Shown in pieces: positions 1 through 9,629 of a DNA stretch of 64,000 nt. The notes under the pieces are model-generated. The model was not told where the DNA came from. It searched no databases and saw only the letters and a program-made list of their open reading frames with translations. The position numbers and the translations under genes were made by a program. Every line of letters begins with the position of its first letter. Position 1 is the first letter of the stretch. The DNA comes from Paraburkholderia sediminicola (GTDB lineage: Bacteria; Pseudomonadota; Gammaproteobacteria; Burkholderiales; Burkholderiaceae): assembly GCF_902859805.1 (NCBI RefSeq), contig NZ_CADIKC010000003.1, positions 558,001 through 622,000 of the forward strand, given 5' to 3'.

Positions 1-63
1 GAATCGGTCGCGGCGCTGCTCGACTGGCTGGAATCGATTGTCGCGGCTGCGCGCGGAGCGTGA
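1..63 (+). CDS. C-terminal end of a probable trehalose-6-phosphate phosphatase (partial)
   Basis: An open frame enters at the window edge and ends with TGA at 61-63, leaving only 20 residues, a leucine-rich helix rich in Ala and Glu. The fragment is too short to identify by itself. The guess that it is OtsB rests on context: otsA begins 67 bases downstream on the same strand, and otsB and otsA are neighbours in many Burkholderia-group genomes. OtsB would remove the phosphate from trehalose-6-phosphate. Another carboxy-terminus is quite possible. Confidence 0.45.
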   Translation, partial: ESVAALLDWLESIVAAARGA

Positions 64-130
64 TCGTGACGTCGCCGGCTGCGCCCCATCCCCTAACGAC
101 CATGATTTATTGCATCGGGAATCGCGCTTC

Positions 131-1591
131 ATGAGCCGACTGATCATCGTTTCGAACCGGGTCGCACCGATCTCTGAGGGCGGCCCGGCGGCCGGCGGCC
201 TGGCGGTCGGCGTGTACGACGCGCTGAAGGAAACCGGCGGCATGTGGTTCGGCTGGAGCGGCGATGTGCTGAGTTCGGGCCAGCCGCAGATCAAGGTGGA
301 AGAGCGCGGCCCGGTGACCTTCGCGACCATCGCGCTGATGCGCCGCGACTACGACCAGTACTACCGCGGTTTCTCGAACGCCACGCTGTGGCCCGCGTTC
401 CATTATCGCGCCGACCTGCTGCAGTACGACCGGCACGACTTCGAAGGCTATTGCCGCGTCAACGCGTGGCTCGCTCAGCAACTCGTCCCGCTGTTGCGCG
501 AGGACGACGTGATCTGGGTCCACGACTATCATCTGATTCCGTTCGCCCAGGCGTTGCGCGCGGCCGGCGTGAAGAATCGCATCGGCTTCTTTCTGCATAT
601 TCCGTTTCCGGCGTCGCAGGTATTGCTGGCAGTGCCGCCGCATCGCGAACTGGTCGAAGCGCTCTGTTCGTTCGATCTGCTCGGCTTCCAGACCGCACCG
701 GATTTGCGGGCGTTCTGCGACTACATCGTCAATGAAGCGAACGGCACCGTCGACGTGTCCGCCAGCGGACCGCTGAGCGTCCATGCGTTCGGCCGCACCT
801 TGCGCGCGGCGGCTTATCCGATCGGCGTCTATCCGGACGAAATCGCCGAGCTCGCGAAGGCGGGCGAGCGCGGCAAGCCGGTTCGCACCATGAAGACTGC
901 GCTGCATTCGCGCAAGCTGATCATGAGTGTGGACCGCCTCGATTATTCGAAGGGGCTGGTCGAACGTTTCCGCGCGTTCGAGCGCTTGCTGGAACATTTC
1001 ACCGCGCAACGCAACCAGGTGTCGTTCCTGCAAATCGCACCGCCGACGCGTGCCGACATGCATGCGTATCAGGACATCCGCCTGCAACTCGAAGGGGAGT
1101 CGGGCCGTATCAACGGACGTTTTGCCGAACTGGACTGGACGCCGATTCTCTACATTCATAAGCAGTACGAGCGCTCGGTGCTGGCCGCGTTGTTTCGCAC
1201 GGCGCATGTCGGCTACGTCACGCCCTTGCGCGACGGCATGAATCTCGTCGCCAAGGAGTATGTGTCGGCGCAGGATCCGGAGAATCCAGGCGTGCTCGTG
1301 CTATCACGCTTTGCCGGCGCCGCGCAGGAACTGGACGGCGCGCTGATCGTGAATCCGGTCGATATCGACGGTATGGCCGAGGCGTTGGCGAAAGCGCTGG
1401 AAATGCCGCTCGTGGAGCGTCAGGCGCGTCATCGCGACATGATGGTGCAGCTGCGCGAGAACAACGTGTCGGTGTGGCGCGATAACTTCATGCGCGATCT
1501 TCAGCGCGTCGATGGTGCGAAGAGCACCAGAACCGTGAAGGTGCGAGCCGGATCGGGCAAGAAGACGGCGCGCGAAACCACGGTCGGATAG
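131..1591 (+). CDS. otsA: Alpha,alpha-trehalose-phosphate synthase (UDP-forming)
   Basis: A cytoplasmic GT20 glycosyltransferase of 486 residues that joins UDP-glucose and glucose-6-phosphate to make trehalose-6-phosphate, the first step of osmoprotectant trehalose synthesis. The amino end carries the glycine-rich nucleotide-sugar loop (GGLAVGVYDALKE) followed by MWFGWSG. Further on are VHDYHL, the DRLDYSKGL substrate motif and LRDGMNLVAKEYV near the acceptor site, all typical of OtsA. The ATG at 131 is preferred because the encoded MSRLIIVSNR is the normal family start; upstream in-frame codons give unrelated sequence. The preceding gene end may be otsB. The basic 25-residue tail after the catalytic domain is probably disordered. 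Confidence 0.95.
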   Translation: MSRLIIVSNRVAPISEGGPAAGGLAVGVYDALKETGGMWFGWSGDVLSSGQPQIKVEERGPVTFATIALMRRDYDQYYRGFSNATLWPAFHYRADLLQYDRHDFEGYCRVNAWLAQQLVPLLREDDVIWVHDYHLIPFAQALRAAGVKNRIGFFLHIPFPASQVLLAVPPHRELVEALCSFDLLGFQTAPDLRAFCDYIVNEANGTVDVSASGPLSVHAFGRTLRAAAYPIGVYPDEIAELAKAGERGKPVRTMKTALHSRKLIMSVDRLDYSKGLVERFRAFERLLEHFTAQRNQVSFLQIAPPTRADMHAYQDIRLQLEGESGRINGRFAELDWTPILYIHKQYERSVLAALFRTAHVGYVTPLRDGMNLVAKEYVSAQDPENPGVLVLSRFAGAAQELDGALIVNPVDIDGMAEALAKALEMPLVERQARHRDMMVQLRENNVSVWRDNFMRDLQRVDGAKSTRTVKVRAGSGKKTARETTVG

Positions 1592-1629
1592 GTGGTTTTC
1601 GGGCCCGATTAGAACTGCCTCTTGAAAAC

Positions 1630-1657
1630 ATAAAAGCCGCTCTCGAGCGGCTTTTAT
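1630..1657. terminator. Bidirectional intrinsic terminator between otsA and the ABC exporter
   Basis: A perfect hairpin, AAAAGCCGCT with AGCGGCTTTT around a CTCG loop, flanked by A and T runs on both sides. It lies between two convergent genes and can serve both. Confidence 0.85.
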
Positions 1658-1706
1658 GTTTGTTGCTGCGGGTATTGCTGAAGCAGTGGAAGGGGTGGTG
1701 CGTCGG

Positions 1707-3638
1707 CTAGACCACGTGCTGTTCGTCCACCTTCTTGCCGCCGACATGCAGCGTGGTGCCCTTGCCGTACTGCTTCGAGAGCAGATCGCGATAAAGGCCC
1801 GGCCGCTGGCGCAATTCTTCCGGCGTGCCGTCGTCGATGACCTTGCCGGCGCTCATCACGATGATCCGGTCGAAGTTGTTCAGCGTCGACAAGCGGTGTG
1901 CGATCGCGATGACCGTGCGGCCCACCATCAGCCGGTCGAGTGCCTTCTGAATTGCTTCTTCCGATGCGCTGTCGAGCGCCGAGGTGGCTTCGTCGAGCAG
2001 CAGGATCGGCGCGTTCTTCAGGATCGCGCGCGCAATCGCGATGCGCTGGCGCTGTCCGCCGGAGAGCTTGACGCCGCGGTCGCCGACGATCGTGTCGAAG
2101 CCTTCCGGCATGGCTTCGATGAAATCGCTGCAGCGGGCTTCGCGCGCGGCGGCGACCACTTCTTCCCGGGTTGCCTCAGGGCGGCCGTAGGCGATGTTTT
2201 CGTACACCGTGCGATGGAACAGGGAAATATCCTGCGGCACCAGCGCGATGGCGTGGCGCAGGCTGTCCTGGGTGATCGCGGCGATGTCCTGGCCGTCGAT
2301 CTTGATGGCGCCGCCCTGCGTCTCGTAGAAGCGCTGCAGCAGCGCCAGCACGGTGGATTTGCCCGCGCCCGACTTGCCGATCAGGCCGACCCGCTGGCCC
2401 GGCTCGATATGCAGGTCGAAATGATCGAGAATCGGCCGGCGGCGCGGGTAGGCGAACGTCACGGCTTCGAAATCGACCCGGCCGCCTTGCGGCACGAGTT
2501 CGGTTGCGCCGTCGCGGTCCGGCATGCCGTGCGGCTCGAGCAGGGTGCGAACGGCTTCCGCGAGCCGCGCGACGTGCTGGGTGACGTCGACCAGCGCCAC
2601 GGCCAGATCACGCGTGCCGTGCAGAATCGTGAAGCCGAGCGAGCTGACCAGCACGATGTCGCCGGAGGTCGCCTTGCCTTGATCCCACAGCCACAGCGCC
2701 CAACCCAGCAAGCCTGCCGAGAGCAGCGCGGTGATCACCGCGTGTAGCAGGCGCAGCTTTTCCAGATACAGCAGGCTCTGCTGGCGCGCTTCCATTTCCG
2801 CTTTGACGGTCGCGCCGAAACGTTGCTGCTCGCGAAACGTCATGCCGAAGGCGCGCACGAGGCCCATGTTGCTGATCACGTCGACCAGCTCACCGTCCAC
2901 CGACGCCGCTTTCGTGGCGAAATGGTGATGCCGCGCCGAGCCACGCCCGGCAAGCTTGTAAAGCACGACCGACAGAATGGCCGAGCAGAGCATCAGGCCG
3001 CCGGCCATCAGCGGATTCACGGCGGTGATCATGACGATTGCGCCGAGCACGGCGATACACGGCGGCAGCACGTTCCAGGCGGTGGTGTTCTCGGCGGTGT
3101 AGACCGCGTTCGACGTTGCCGTGATGCGGCTCGCCAGCATGCCCGGCTGTTTCTCCGAGTAGTAAGTCGGCGAGTGGCCGCTTAGATACTGGAAGAGGTC
3201 GCGTCGCAGATCGCCGGTCACGGCCACGAAGGTATGTGCGGCCACCCATCCGCCGACCCGCCACAGCAGGTTGTCGGCGGCAATCAGGCCAACCAGGATG
3301 GCGAACGCACCCCACAGCGGACCGGGATGATGCCGGCCTTCGCCGAGCACATCGATCAGATGCTTGATCGCGTATTGCGAAGCGAGCGCACAGCCCACGG
3401 CCGCGAACACGCTGCACAGGACGATCGCATGCGCGAGCGGATGGCGGCGAATAAAGCGGAAAAGAAACGCAAGCGGCCTGTGCGCATAGCTCGCAAGCTT
3501 TGCGTTCTGGGCGTTACGCTGGGCGATGGTTAAGTGTTCCAATTGATCGTGAGGTCGGTGTGTTTCAGGTTGTGCATGCAAGGCATGGGCCACAGCAAAA
3601 GCGTTCGCCGCGAAGCCGATGCTTCGCATTGTAAACAT
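1707..3638 (-). CDS. ABC exporter, fused membrane and ATPase domains
   Basis: A half-transporter of about 643 residues in the MsbA/multidrug exporter class, expected to work as a homodimer in the inner membrane. A six-helix membrane domain fills the first half. The ATPase domain has Walker A GKSGAGKST, signature LSGGQRQR, Walker B ILLLDEATSALD and the switch histidine in AIAHRLSTL. The substrate cannot be read from sequence; lipid or drug export is usual for the class. The start is uncertain. The open frame extends to 3788 with low-complexity, non-conserved sequence; ATG codons at 3638 and 3629 are the first plausible ones, and a later non-ATG start nearer the first membrane helix (around 3530) is possible. 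It converges on otsA. Confidence 0.85.
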   Translation of the reverse strand: MFTMRSIGFAANAFAVAHALHAQPETHRPHDQLEHLTIAQRNAQNAKLASYAHRPLAFLFRFIRRHPLAHAIVLCSVFAAVGCALASQYAIKHLIDVLGEGRHHPGPLWGAFAILVGLIAADNLLWRVGGWVAAHTFVAVTGDLRRDLFQYLSGHSPTYYSEKQPGMLASRITATSNAVYTAENTTAWNVLPPCIAVLGAIVMITAVNPLMAGGLMLCSAILSVVLYKLAGRGSARHHHFATKAASVDGELVDVISNMGLVRAFGMTFREQQRFGATVKAEMEARQQSLLYLEKLRLLHAVITALLSAGLLGWALWLWDQGKATSGDIVLVSSLGFTILHGTRDLAVALVDVTQHVARLAEAVRTLLEPHGMPDRDGATELVPQGGRVDFEAVTFAYPRRRPILDHFDLHIEPGQRVGLIGKSGAGKSTVLALLQRFYETQGGAIKIDGQDIAAITQDSLRHAIALVPQDISLFHRTVYENIAYGRPEATREEVVAAAREARCSDFIEAMPEGFDTIVGDRGVKLSGGQRQRIAIARAILKNAPILLLDEATSALDSASEEAIQKALDRLMVGRTVIAIAHRLSTLNNFDRIIVMSAGKVIDDGTPEELRQRPGLYRDLLSKQYGKGTTLHVGGKKVDEQHVV

Positions 3639-4234
3639 GCAAAAGCGATTGCGCCCTGTGTATCCGGGCGATGGCGCGACTGATTTCGCGATAGACGACC
3701 GCGACCTACTGTTGCTCGACCCGCCGATCGGGCGGTGGTTCACGCAGGTTGCGGAATATTTCGGGATATAATTACAAACTGCATTCAACTGCGGTGCGGC
3801 ATTTCTTCAATGCCTGCCGGCAAGGTTGACACAGGAGCTTACAGCTGCCGTCTTCGGGTCAGCGTTGCAAGCCAGTTGCTACTGTAGAACTGTCTTATAA
3901 AACAAGGGTTTGTAAAGTGTTTCGCCTTTGTAACAACGTAAAGACTTTGAAATGTTGTGGTGCAGCGAGATCCCCGGCATTGATAATGCATGCTCTGCTA
4001 GCCCACCGAAATATCTGACAGTTTGTCAACGTAGGTGTCATGTGTGCGTTTACCGGCACATGTGCAGACAGCGAACTGCTGATCTGGGCTCACTACCCAA
4101 GCGATCCATCGCAGGATTTCTCGAAAGAATCAGGCCCGCGCCGGCATATCCGGCCAGACTGCCCTGGCGAGCAAGCGAGTCGCTTTTACCAAACGCAGTA
4201 TTTTTGCCTGATTTTTTACGAGGAGTTCTTCATT
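3639..4234. other. Long intergenic region between divergent ABC exporter and glycosyltransferase genes
   Basis: About 600 bases with no convincing gene. It becomes A+T-richer from 3890 to 3960. A perfect short dyad TGACA-GTT-TGTCA lies at 4016-4028 and could be an operator for either divergent gene. No promoter hexamers were assigned with confidence. Confidence 0.5.
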
Positions 4235-5299
4235 ATGCGAATCGCTCAAATCGCTCCCTTGCACGAGGCGGTTCCTCCCAAGCTTTACGGCGGGACGGAA
4301 CGCGTGGTGTCCTACCTGACCGAAGCGCTGGTTGAGCAGGGCCATGACGTCACGCTTTTCGCAAGCGGCGATTCGCAAACCTCGGCGAAGCTCGAAGCGT
4401 TCTGGCCGCAGGCGCTGCGCCTCGACCCGACCATCCGCGACGTGATGGCGCCGCACATGCTGCTGCTCGAAGAAGTGCGCCGCCGCGCGGACGAATTCGA
4501 CGTGCTGCATTTCCACATCGATTACTACCCGTTCTCGCTGTTCGCCCGCCAGCCGGTGCCGTTCCTGACCACGCTGCACGGCCGTCTCGATCTGCCGGAA
4601 CTGCAGCCGATCTTCAACACGTTCAACGACGTGCCGGTGGTGTCGATTTCGGACAACCAGCGCATCCCGCTGCAACAGGCGAACTGGCTGCAAACCGTTT
4701 ATCACGGCCTGCCGGAAAACGTGCTCACGCCGATCAAGGACGTCGAGCCGGGCTACCTCGCATTCCTCGGCCGCGTCTCGCCGGAGAAGGGTCTCGACCG
4801 CGCGATCCGCATCGCCGGCCAGGCAGGCATGAAGCTCAAGGTCGCCGCCAAGATCGACAAGGCCGACCGTGCCTATTACGAAGAAGTGATCAAGCCGCTG
4901 ATGGCGCTCCCGCACGTCGAATACATCGGCGAAATCGGCGAAGCCGAAAAGCGTGAGTTCCTCGGCAACGCGCATGCACTGGTGTTCCCGATCGACTGGC
5001 CGGAGCCGTTTGGCCTGGTGATGATCGAAGCCATGGCTTGCGGTACGCCGGTGATCGCGTTCAATCGCGGTTCGGTGCCGGAAGTGATCGAAAACGGCGT
5101 GTCGGGTTTCGTCGTGGAAGACGAAATCAGTGCGGTTGCCGCAGTGAAGCGTCTGCACACGCTGCCGCGCGCCAAGGTGCGTGCCGCGTTCGAGTCGCGC
5201 TTCTCGTCAAAGGTTATGGCGAAGAACTACGTTGCCACCTACGAAGAGCTGCTGCGTCAGAAGCATCGCACGGTGCTGCGCGAAGTCAACGCCAGCTAA
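4235..5299 (+). CDS. Family 4 glycosyltransferase
   Basis: A 354-residue GT-B fold enzyme of the GT4 family. The amino half starts MRIAQIAPLHEAVPP with the GGTERVV loop typical of this subgroup. The carboxy half has the donor-sugar site EPFGLVMIEAMACGTPVIA followed by GSVPEVIENG. It probably transfers a hexose from a nucleotide sugar to a cell-surface or storage glycan; acceptor and product are not predictable. The ATG at 4235 is chosen because AGGAG lies at 4221-4225, although the open frame extends to 4040. It stands alone between a long upstream region and its own terminator. Confidence 0.85.
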   Translation: MRIAQIAPLHEAVPPKLYGGTERVVSYLTEALVEQGHDVTLFASGDSQTSAKLEAFWPQALRLDPTIRDVMAPHMLLLEEVRRRADEFDVLHFHIDYYPFSLFARQPVPFLTTLHGRLDLPELQPIFNTFNDVPVVSISDNQRIPLQQANWLQTVYHGLPENVLTPIKDVEPGYLAFLGRVSPEKGLDRAIRIAGQAGMKLKVAAKIDKADRAYYEEVIKPLMALPHVEYIGEIGEAEKREFLGNAHALVFPIDWPEPFGLVMIEAMACGTPVIAFNRGSVPEVIENGVSGFVVEDEISAVAAVKRLHTLPRAKVRAAFESRFSSKVMAKNYVATYEELLRQKHRTVLREVNAS

Positions 5300-5380
5300 G
5301 TACGGTACGTAAAAGCAGCCAGGCCGGCTGGGCGGCGCGCGCTTTCGGGCGCACCGCGATCGATGGTCCGGCTGCCCCAG

Positions 5381-5418
5381 CAACGCCCCGCGCGCATCTC
5401 GCCTGCGGGGCGTTGTTG
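5381..5418 (+). terminator. Intrinsic terminator of the glycosyltransferase gene
   Basis: Eleven-base perfect stem CAACGCCCCGC at 5381-5391 with GCGGGGCGTTG at 5405-5415, followed by a short T-rich tail. Confidence 0.7.
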
Positions 5419-5501
5419 CATGCGCGCCGCGATTTTGCGCGTATGCGGCAGAAAGTACGGTTTTGGGACCGGCAAGCATGAGCCTGTCTCGGTAATATCC
5501 C

Positions 5502-5507
5502 TATAAT
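5502..5507 (+). promoter_or_regulatory. Candidate -10 element of the membrane-protein gene
   Basis: TATAAT 50 bases upstream of the TTG start at 5557. No good -35 hexamer was seen, so this is tentative. Confidence 0.35.
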
Positions 5508-5556
5508 GGCCGTGCCGCAAATCTGGCTGCGGCGCCGTCGACGACAGGAGGATGCT

Positions 5557-6411
5557 TTGGCGAGAACGAAAGAGACGCGTGCGAACGCGGCGCCCGGCGC
5601 CGGAATGATTTTCGCGCTGCGCGCCATCGGTCTCGTGCTCCTCACTCGCTGGCTTTTTTCGATGGCGCAGATGGACCTGGGCGCGTCGTTGTCGGCGATG
5701 GTGTCCTCGCCGTGGGCGTGCATCAACCTGGTGTTCCTGTTCCTGCTGATCTTCCTGCCCGGCGCCCGCGCCGTGGCCGAACGTCCGTTGCATCCGCTGC
5801 CGCAATGGTTGCGGCAGGCGGTGCGTCTGTTTGCTTTCCTCGGATTCCTGTTTGCTGTCTGGTCGGTCGGCGCATTTGCTGCGAGCGCCGGTTGGCGGCG
5901 CGCCGCGCAGGCGGTAGCGGCCACCAACGGCTGGCTGTTGGCGGCACCGGCGTTGTACGCGGCGGTGGTGTGGATTTGCCGGCCGCGCGCGTTGTGGCGA
6001 ACCAATATCGCCGCGCGACGCTTTGCGATCGGCCGCTATGCGGTCGCGCTCGATCCGGCCACACGCACGGTGGTCGTCTGGGCCGAGCGTCGCAAGGTGG
6101 GGCAGTATGATGCCCGCGAATTGTCTGTGCGCTGGGCGGCCGCTCCTGGCATGAGCGCGCCGTCGGCGCCTGCTCCCGCGGTGGCGTTCGGTGTTGCCGG
6201 CGAGGCGGGTGGCGCTGCGGCGCCGCTCGGTTCGGTCGGCGCGCCTGCGCTGGTGCGCGGCGGCTTCGGCCGACGTCCGAAAATCGAACTGCTGTGGGAT
6301 TCGCCGGCTGCGGCGGGCCACAACCGGCAAACCGTGTTCCGCGCCGCGCTGACTACCGAGGGTGATCGGGTCGCCGCGCGAGCGCTCGACACATCGTTGC
6401 GGCAAGTCTGA
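5557..6411 (+). CDS. Predicted inner-membrane protein of unknown function
   Basis: About 284 residues with four likely membrane segments in the first 140 residues and a soluble, Ala/Pro-rich carboxy half. I do not recognise a family. The TTG at 5557 is preferred to the in-frame ATG at 5505-5507 because a strong AGGAGG sits at 5546-5551, five bases before it. The upstream ATG also overlaps a TATAAT hexamer at 5502-5507 that may be the promoter of this gene. The carboxy part contains RYAVALDPATRTVVVWAERR, which looks like a small beta-rich domain. It is monocistronic or the first gene before the DUF2214 gene. Confidence 0.7.
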   Translation: MARTKETRANAAPGAGMIFALRAIGLVLLTRWLFSMAQMDLGASLSAMVSSPWACINLVFLFLLIFLPGARAVAERPLHPLPQWLRQAVRLFAFLGFLFAVWSVGAFAASAGWRRAAQAVAATNGWLLAAPALYAAVVWICRPRALWRTNIAARRFAIGRYAVALDPATRTVVVWAERRKVGQYDARELSVRWAAAPGMSAPSAPAPAVAFGVAGEAGGAAAPLGSVGAPALVRGGFGRRPKIELLWDSPAAAGHNRQTVFRAALTTEGDRVAARALDTSLRQV

Positions 6412-6569
6412 AACTAACGCTTTGTTCAGTCAGCTACAACGCAAGGGCGAAGCAGACGTCGTAAAGTGCGGTAGTCGATAATAAGACATGTAAGAAAAAG
6501 TGCCGCCCGGCGTTTCAGTGGGCGAGTGAGAGATACATCGATCGTATTGCGTCGTTTGCAGGAGTCGCT

Positions 6570-7034
6570 ATGCTGGTTCGCTGGTTGCTTGCCGCCCTTC
6601 ATCTACTTGCTTATGGCTTCGCCCTTGCGTCGATTCTCCGGCGCACGTGGTCATTGCGGCGAGCCAGCGTGCCTGCTGCGCTGCGATCCGTATTCCGCTC
6701 CGACTCGCGCTGGGGGCTTTCGGCTTTGGTGCTGATCGTCACCGGTCTGATGCGCGCCTTCGGCGGTTTCGAAAAGGGCGCCGACTACTACCTGCATGAG
6801 CCGCTCTTTCACCTGAAGATGACGCTGCTCGTGCTGATACTCATCCTCGAAGTCCCGACGATGCTCGGCCTGATTCGCTGGCGCGCCAGCATTAGAAAAG
6901 GCGCTACGCCTGATTTGCGAAAGGCGCGTACTTATGCGCGTTTCAGTGTGATCCAGACCGTGCTGCTGGTGTTGATGGTGTTCGCGGCGACCGGCATGGC
7001 GCGTGGCGTCGGGCTGCCTGCGGGCGTGGTATAG
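6570..7034 (+). CDS. DUF2214 family membrane protein
   Basis: 154 residues with four membrane helices: roughly residues 1-22, 50-70, 85-108 and 130-150. The layout and motifs, with HLLAYGFALAS in helix 1 and HLKMTLL before helix 3, fit DUF2214, a family related to CopD-like and cytochrome b-like membrane proteins. The histidines could bind a metal or heme, but function is unknown. AGGAG at 6560-6564 sets the start. It converges on the ABC exporter that ends at 7116. Confidence 0.75.
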   Translation: MLVRWLLAALHLLAYGFALASILRRTWSLRRASVPAALRSVFRSDSRWGLSALVLIVTGLMRAFGGFEKGADYYLHEPLFHLKMTLLVLILILEVPTMLGLIRWRASIRKGATPDLRKARTYARFSVIQTVLLVLMVFAATGMARGVGLPAGVV

Positions 7035-7115
7035 GCCTGCGTAACGGGGCGAACGCCTGCAGAAAACGCCTGTTACGGTGGCTTCTGCAGGACGTCCCAC
7101 ACACTTCTCCGCGAT

Positions 7116-8993
7116 TTACTTCTCGACTAGCAAGTCCGAATCATCGAGTCGATTCGCCTTCGCGGCATGGGTCTTGGGCGTGACCTCCGAATCGCCCAGG
7201 CCCTTGATCAACTCCAGTGCCTGACGTTCGAACAAGCGCCTGTACAAGCCGTTGTCGAGTCTGATCAACGCCTCGTGACTGCCTTCCTCGATGACCTTGC
7301 CCTTGTCCAGCACCAGCAGTCGGTCCAGCGCTCGCACGGTGGAGAGACGGTGCGCCACCACCAGCGTCGTGCGGCCCATCATCAGCCGTTCCATGGCCTG
7401 CTGGATCAGCACTTCGCTTTCGCTGTCGAGGCTCGAGGTCGCTTCGTCCAGAATCAGGATCGGCGCGTCCGCGAGAAACGCCCGCGCGATCGCGACGCGC
7501 TGACGTTCGCCACCCGAGAGCTTGATACCGCGTTCGCCCACCAGCGTGTCGTAGCCTTGCGGCAGCGCGGAGATAAAGCCGTGCGCACTCGCGAGCTTCG
7601 CGGCGCGTTCGATCTCGGCACGGCTCGCGTCGGGCCGTGCATAGGCGATGTTCTCCGCCAGCGAGCGGTGAAACAGCACCGGCTCCTGCTGAACGATCGC
7701 GATCTGGCTGCGCAACGACGCCTGCCGCACACGGGCGATATCCTGACCGTCGATCGTGATCCGGCCTTCCGAAATGTCGTAGAGCCGCTGGATCAGCTTG
7801 ATGAAAGTCGTCTTCCCCGAACCCGAATGCCCGACCAGTCCGACGCGTTCTCCCGGCGCGATGCGCACGGAGAAGTTGTCGTAAAGCGGCGTAGCTTTCG
7901 CACCGTAGTGGAAGGTGACGTGCTCGAAGCGAATTTCGCCTTTGCCGATCGCGATCGGACCTGCGCCGGGGCGATCTTCGATACCCAGCGGCTGGCTCTC
8001 GAGCGACACCAGTTCTTCCATGTCGTTGACCGAACGCTGCAGGTTGCGGATGTGCATGCCCACGTCGCGCAGATAGCCTTGCAACATGAAGAACATCGTC
8101 AGCGCGAACGTGATGTCGCCGACGCTCGCTTCGCCGCGCGCCCACAACAGCAACGCGACGCCGAGAATGGCGGCCTGAATCGCCACCAGCATGCTGCCCT
8201 GCACGCCGCCGTTGATCGTGCCGCGAATCCACGTGCGGCGCGTGCGATGACGCCACTTGACGATCACGCGCTCGAGCAGGGCTTCTTCGCGCTCTTCGGC
8301 GCCGAACGCTTTCACTACGCCGTTGCAGCTGACTGCGTCGGCAAGGGCGCCGCCCATGCGCGTGTCCCAAGCGTTAGCGAGGCGCGCGGCGGGCGCAACG
8401 AAGCCGAGCGACAGCGCCACGGTCACCGCGATATAGAGCACCGAACCAATACCGACGACCGCGCCCATCATCGGCCAGCGCCAGCCGAGCAGCACCGTCG
8501 CGCCGACCAGCATGACCAGCGACGGCAGCAGCGCGACCAGCAATGTGTCGTTGAGCAGGTCGAGCGCCCACATGCCGCGCGTGATCTTGCGCACCGTGGA
8601 TCCGGCGAAGCTGTTGGCGTGCCAGTCCGTCGAAAAGCGTTGCACGCGATGAAAAGCGTTGCCGGCGATCTCGCTCATCATCTTGAGCGTCAGCCTGATG
8701 AGGTTGAAGAACACGCCCTGACGAAGCAGCTCAGCGCCGAGCCCGAGCGCGCCTAGCACACAGAAGGCCGTGATCGCCGCGTGCCACGCGACGGCATCGC
8801 TGGCAGAGCCGGATGCGATTGCGTCGACAAGCCGCCCGGCGAACATCGGCGTGAGTACGTCGGCCAATGCCGAGAGCAGCACCAGCGCCGCAATGACGAA
8901 GATGCGCCAAGGCTGTTTGGCCCAGTGACGGAAGGTGAAACCGAGGACGTCCTTGAAGGCTTGTCCACGAAAGTCGAGTTTTTTTCTAGTCAT
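7116..8993 (-). CDS. ABC exporter, fused membrane and ATPase domains
   Basis: A 625-residue half-transporter. The six-helix membrane domain occupies roughly residues 30-330. The ATPase domain carries GHSGSGKTT, LSGGERQR, ILILDEATSSLD and VVAHRLST. It resembles the MsbA/HlyB-type multidrug and lipid exporters but is not a close copy of the exporter at 1707-3638, so the two are unlikely to be a recent duplication. The ATG at 8993 is chosen because MTRKKLDFRGQAFKDVLGF is a natural start and the longer frame to 9095 adds unrelated sequence. Substrate unknown. Confidence 0.87.
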   Translation of the reverse strand: MTRKKLDFRGQAFKDVLGFTFRHWAKQPWRIFVIAALVLLSALADVLTPMFAGRLVDAIASGSASDAVAWHAAITAFCVLGALGLGAELLRQGVFFNLIRLTLKMMSEIAGNAFHRVQRFSTDWHANSFAGSTVRKITRGMWALDLLNDTLLVALLPSLVMLVGATVLLGWRWPMMGAVVGIGSVLYIAVTVALSLGFVAPAARLANAWDTRMGGALADAVSCNGVVKAFGAEEREEALLERVIVKWRHRTRRTWIRGTINGGVQGSMLVAIQAAILGVALLLWARGEASVGDITFALTMFFMLQGYLRDVGMHIRNLQRSVNDMEELVSLESQPLGIEDRPGAGPIAIGKGEIRFEHVTFHYGAKATPLYDNFSVRIAPGERVGLVGHSGSGKTTFIKLIQRLYDISEGRITIDGQDIARVRQASLRSQIAIVQQEPVLFHRSLAENIAYARPDASRAEIERAAKLASAHGFISALPQGYDTLVGERGIKLSGGERQRVAIARAFLADAPILILDEATSSLDSESEVLIQQAMERLMMGRTTLVVAHRLSTVRALDRLLVLDKGKVIEEGSHEALIRLDNGLYRRLFERQALELIKGLGDSEVTPKTHAAKANRLDDSDLLVEK

Positions 8994-9445
8994 TTGCCAC
9001 GACCCGGTGGCGCGCGAGCGCACCGAGGTTCCAGTCAGAAGCGAAAGGAAGAGACAGTCAAGCGAGCCGCGCTGTGTTGACAGCAATGCCGGCAATGAGA
9101 CTACGGACTGTCTGGAATTTGCGCGGGACGCCTGGTCAGGCGGAACCGCGTGAGCGACAACGCGACAAACTTAAGGTCGCGAGAATGGTCGTGAGGCCAT
9201 CCCAGGGAGAGCGATATGCACTGCGAACATGTGACGCCTCCCTGTAGTCGAATGAAGTGAAGGAATGGACGGGGCGAGTGCCCGAGAACTGACTATATCA
9301 GCAGTATTTGGCCGCCGCAATCGTACGAAAGTTCGGTGTTGACTTCGAAGCAGAGCGGGCGCAGATGCGTATCAACGGGCGCACACGTGATCAATGAAGC
9401 GTGCGCGTGTCTGGAAGCAAACAGAGTTAAGCGGAAGCAAAAACA
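8994..9445. other. Intergenic region without a recognised gene
   Basis: About 450 bases upstream of the ABC exporter gene. Short open frames here show no convincing start, ribosome binding site or family. It presumably holds the exporter promoter on the minus strand. Confidence 0.5.
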
Positions 9446-9476
9446 AAAAAGCCCTCGACTTTCGTCTAAGGGCTTT
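9446..9476 (-). terminator. Intrinsic terminator of tRNA-Val
   Basis: AAAGCCCT at 9448-9455 pairs with AGGGCTTT at 9469-9476. Read on the minus strand it ends in a T run and lies 31 bases past the tRNA 3' end. Confidence 0.75.
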
Positions 9477-9506
9477 CTCTTGTGGTTCTTCGGGAACCAG
9501 CGAATC

Positions 9507-9581
9507 TGGTGGGTGGTACAGGGATTGAACCTGTGACCCCTGCCGTGTGAAGGCAGTGCTCTACCGCTGAGCTAACCACCC
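9507..9581 (-). tRNA. tRNA-Val (anticodon CAC)
   Basis: On the minus strand the acceptor GGGTGGT pairs with ACCACCC, followed by discriminator A and an encoded CCA. The D arm reads GCTCAGCGGTAGAGC. The anticodon stem CTGCC/GGCAG encloses the loop TTCACAC, giving CAC, which reads GUG. The T arm has the usual TTCAATC loop. All four arms are intact. Confidence 0.97.
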
Positions 9582-9629
9582 GAAGAGAGCCGAATTATGT
9601 CAGGGATTTTTCGACTCGTCTAGTACTTT

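Noticed and set aside
7040..7076. CGTAAC/GTTACG hairpin between the DUF2214 gene and the ABC exporter gene
   Set aside because: Imperfect stem, long loop and no T run; not called a terminator.
9336..9536. 66-codon frame overlapping tRNA-Val
   Set aside because: It runs through the tRNA terminator and tRNA gene; no ribosome site.
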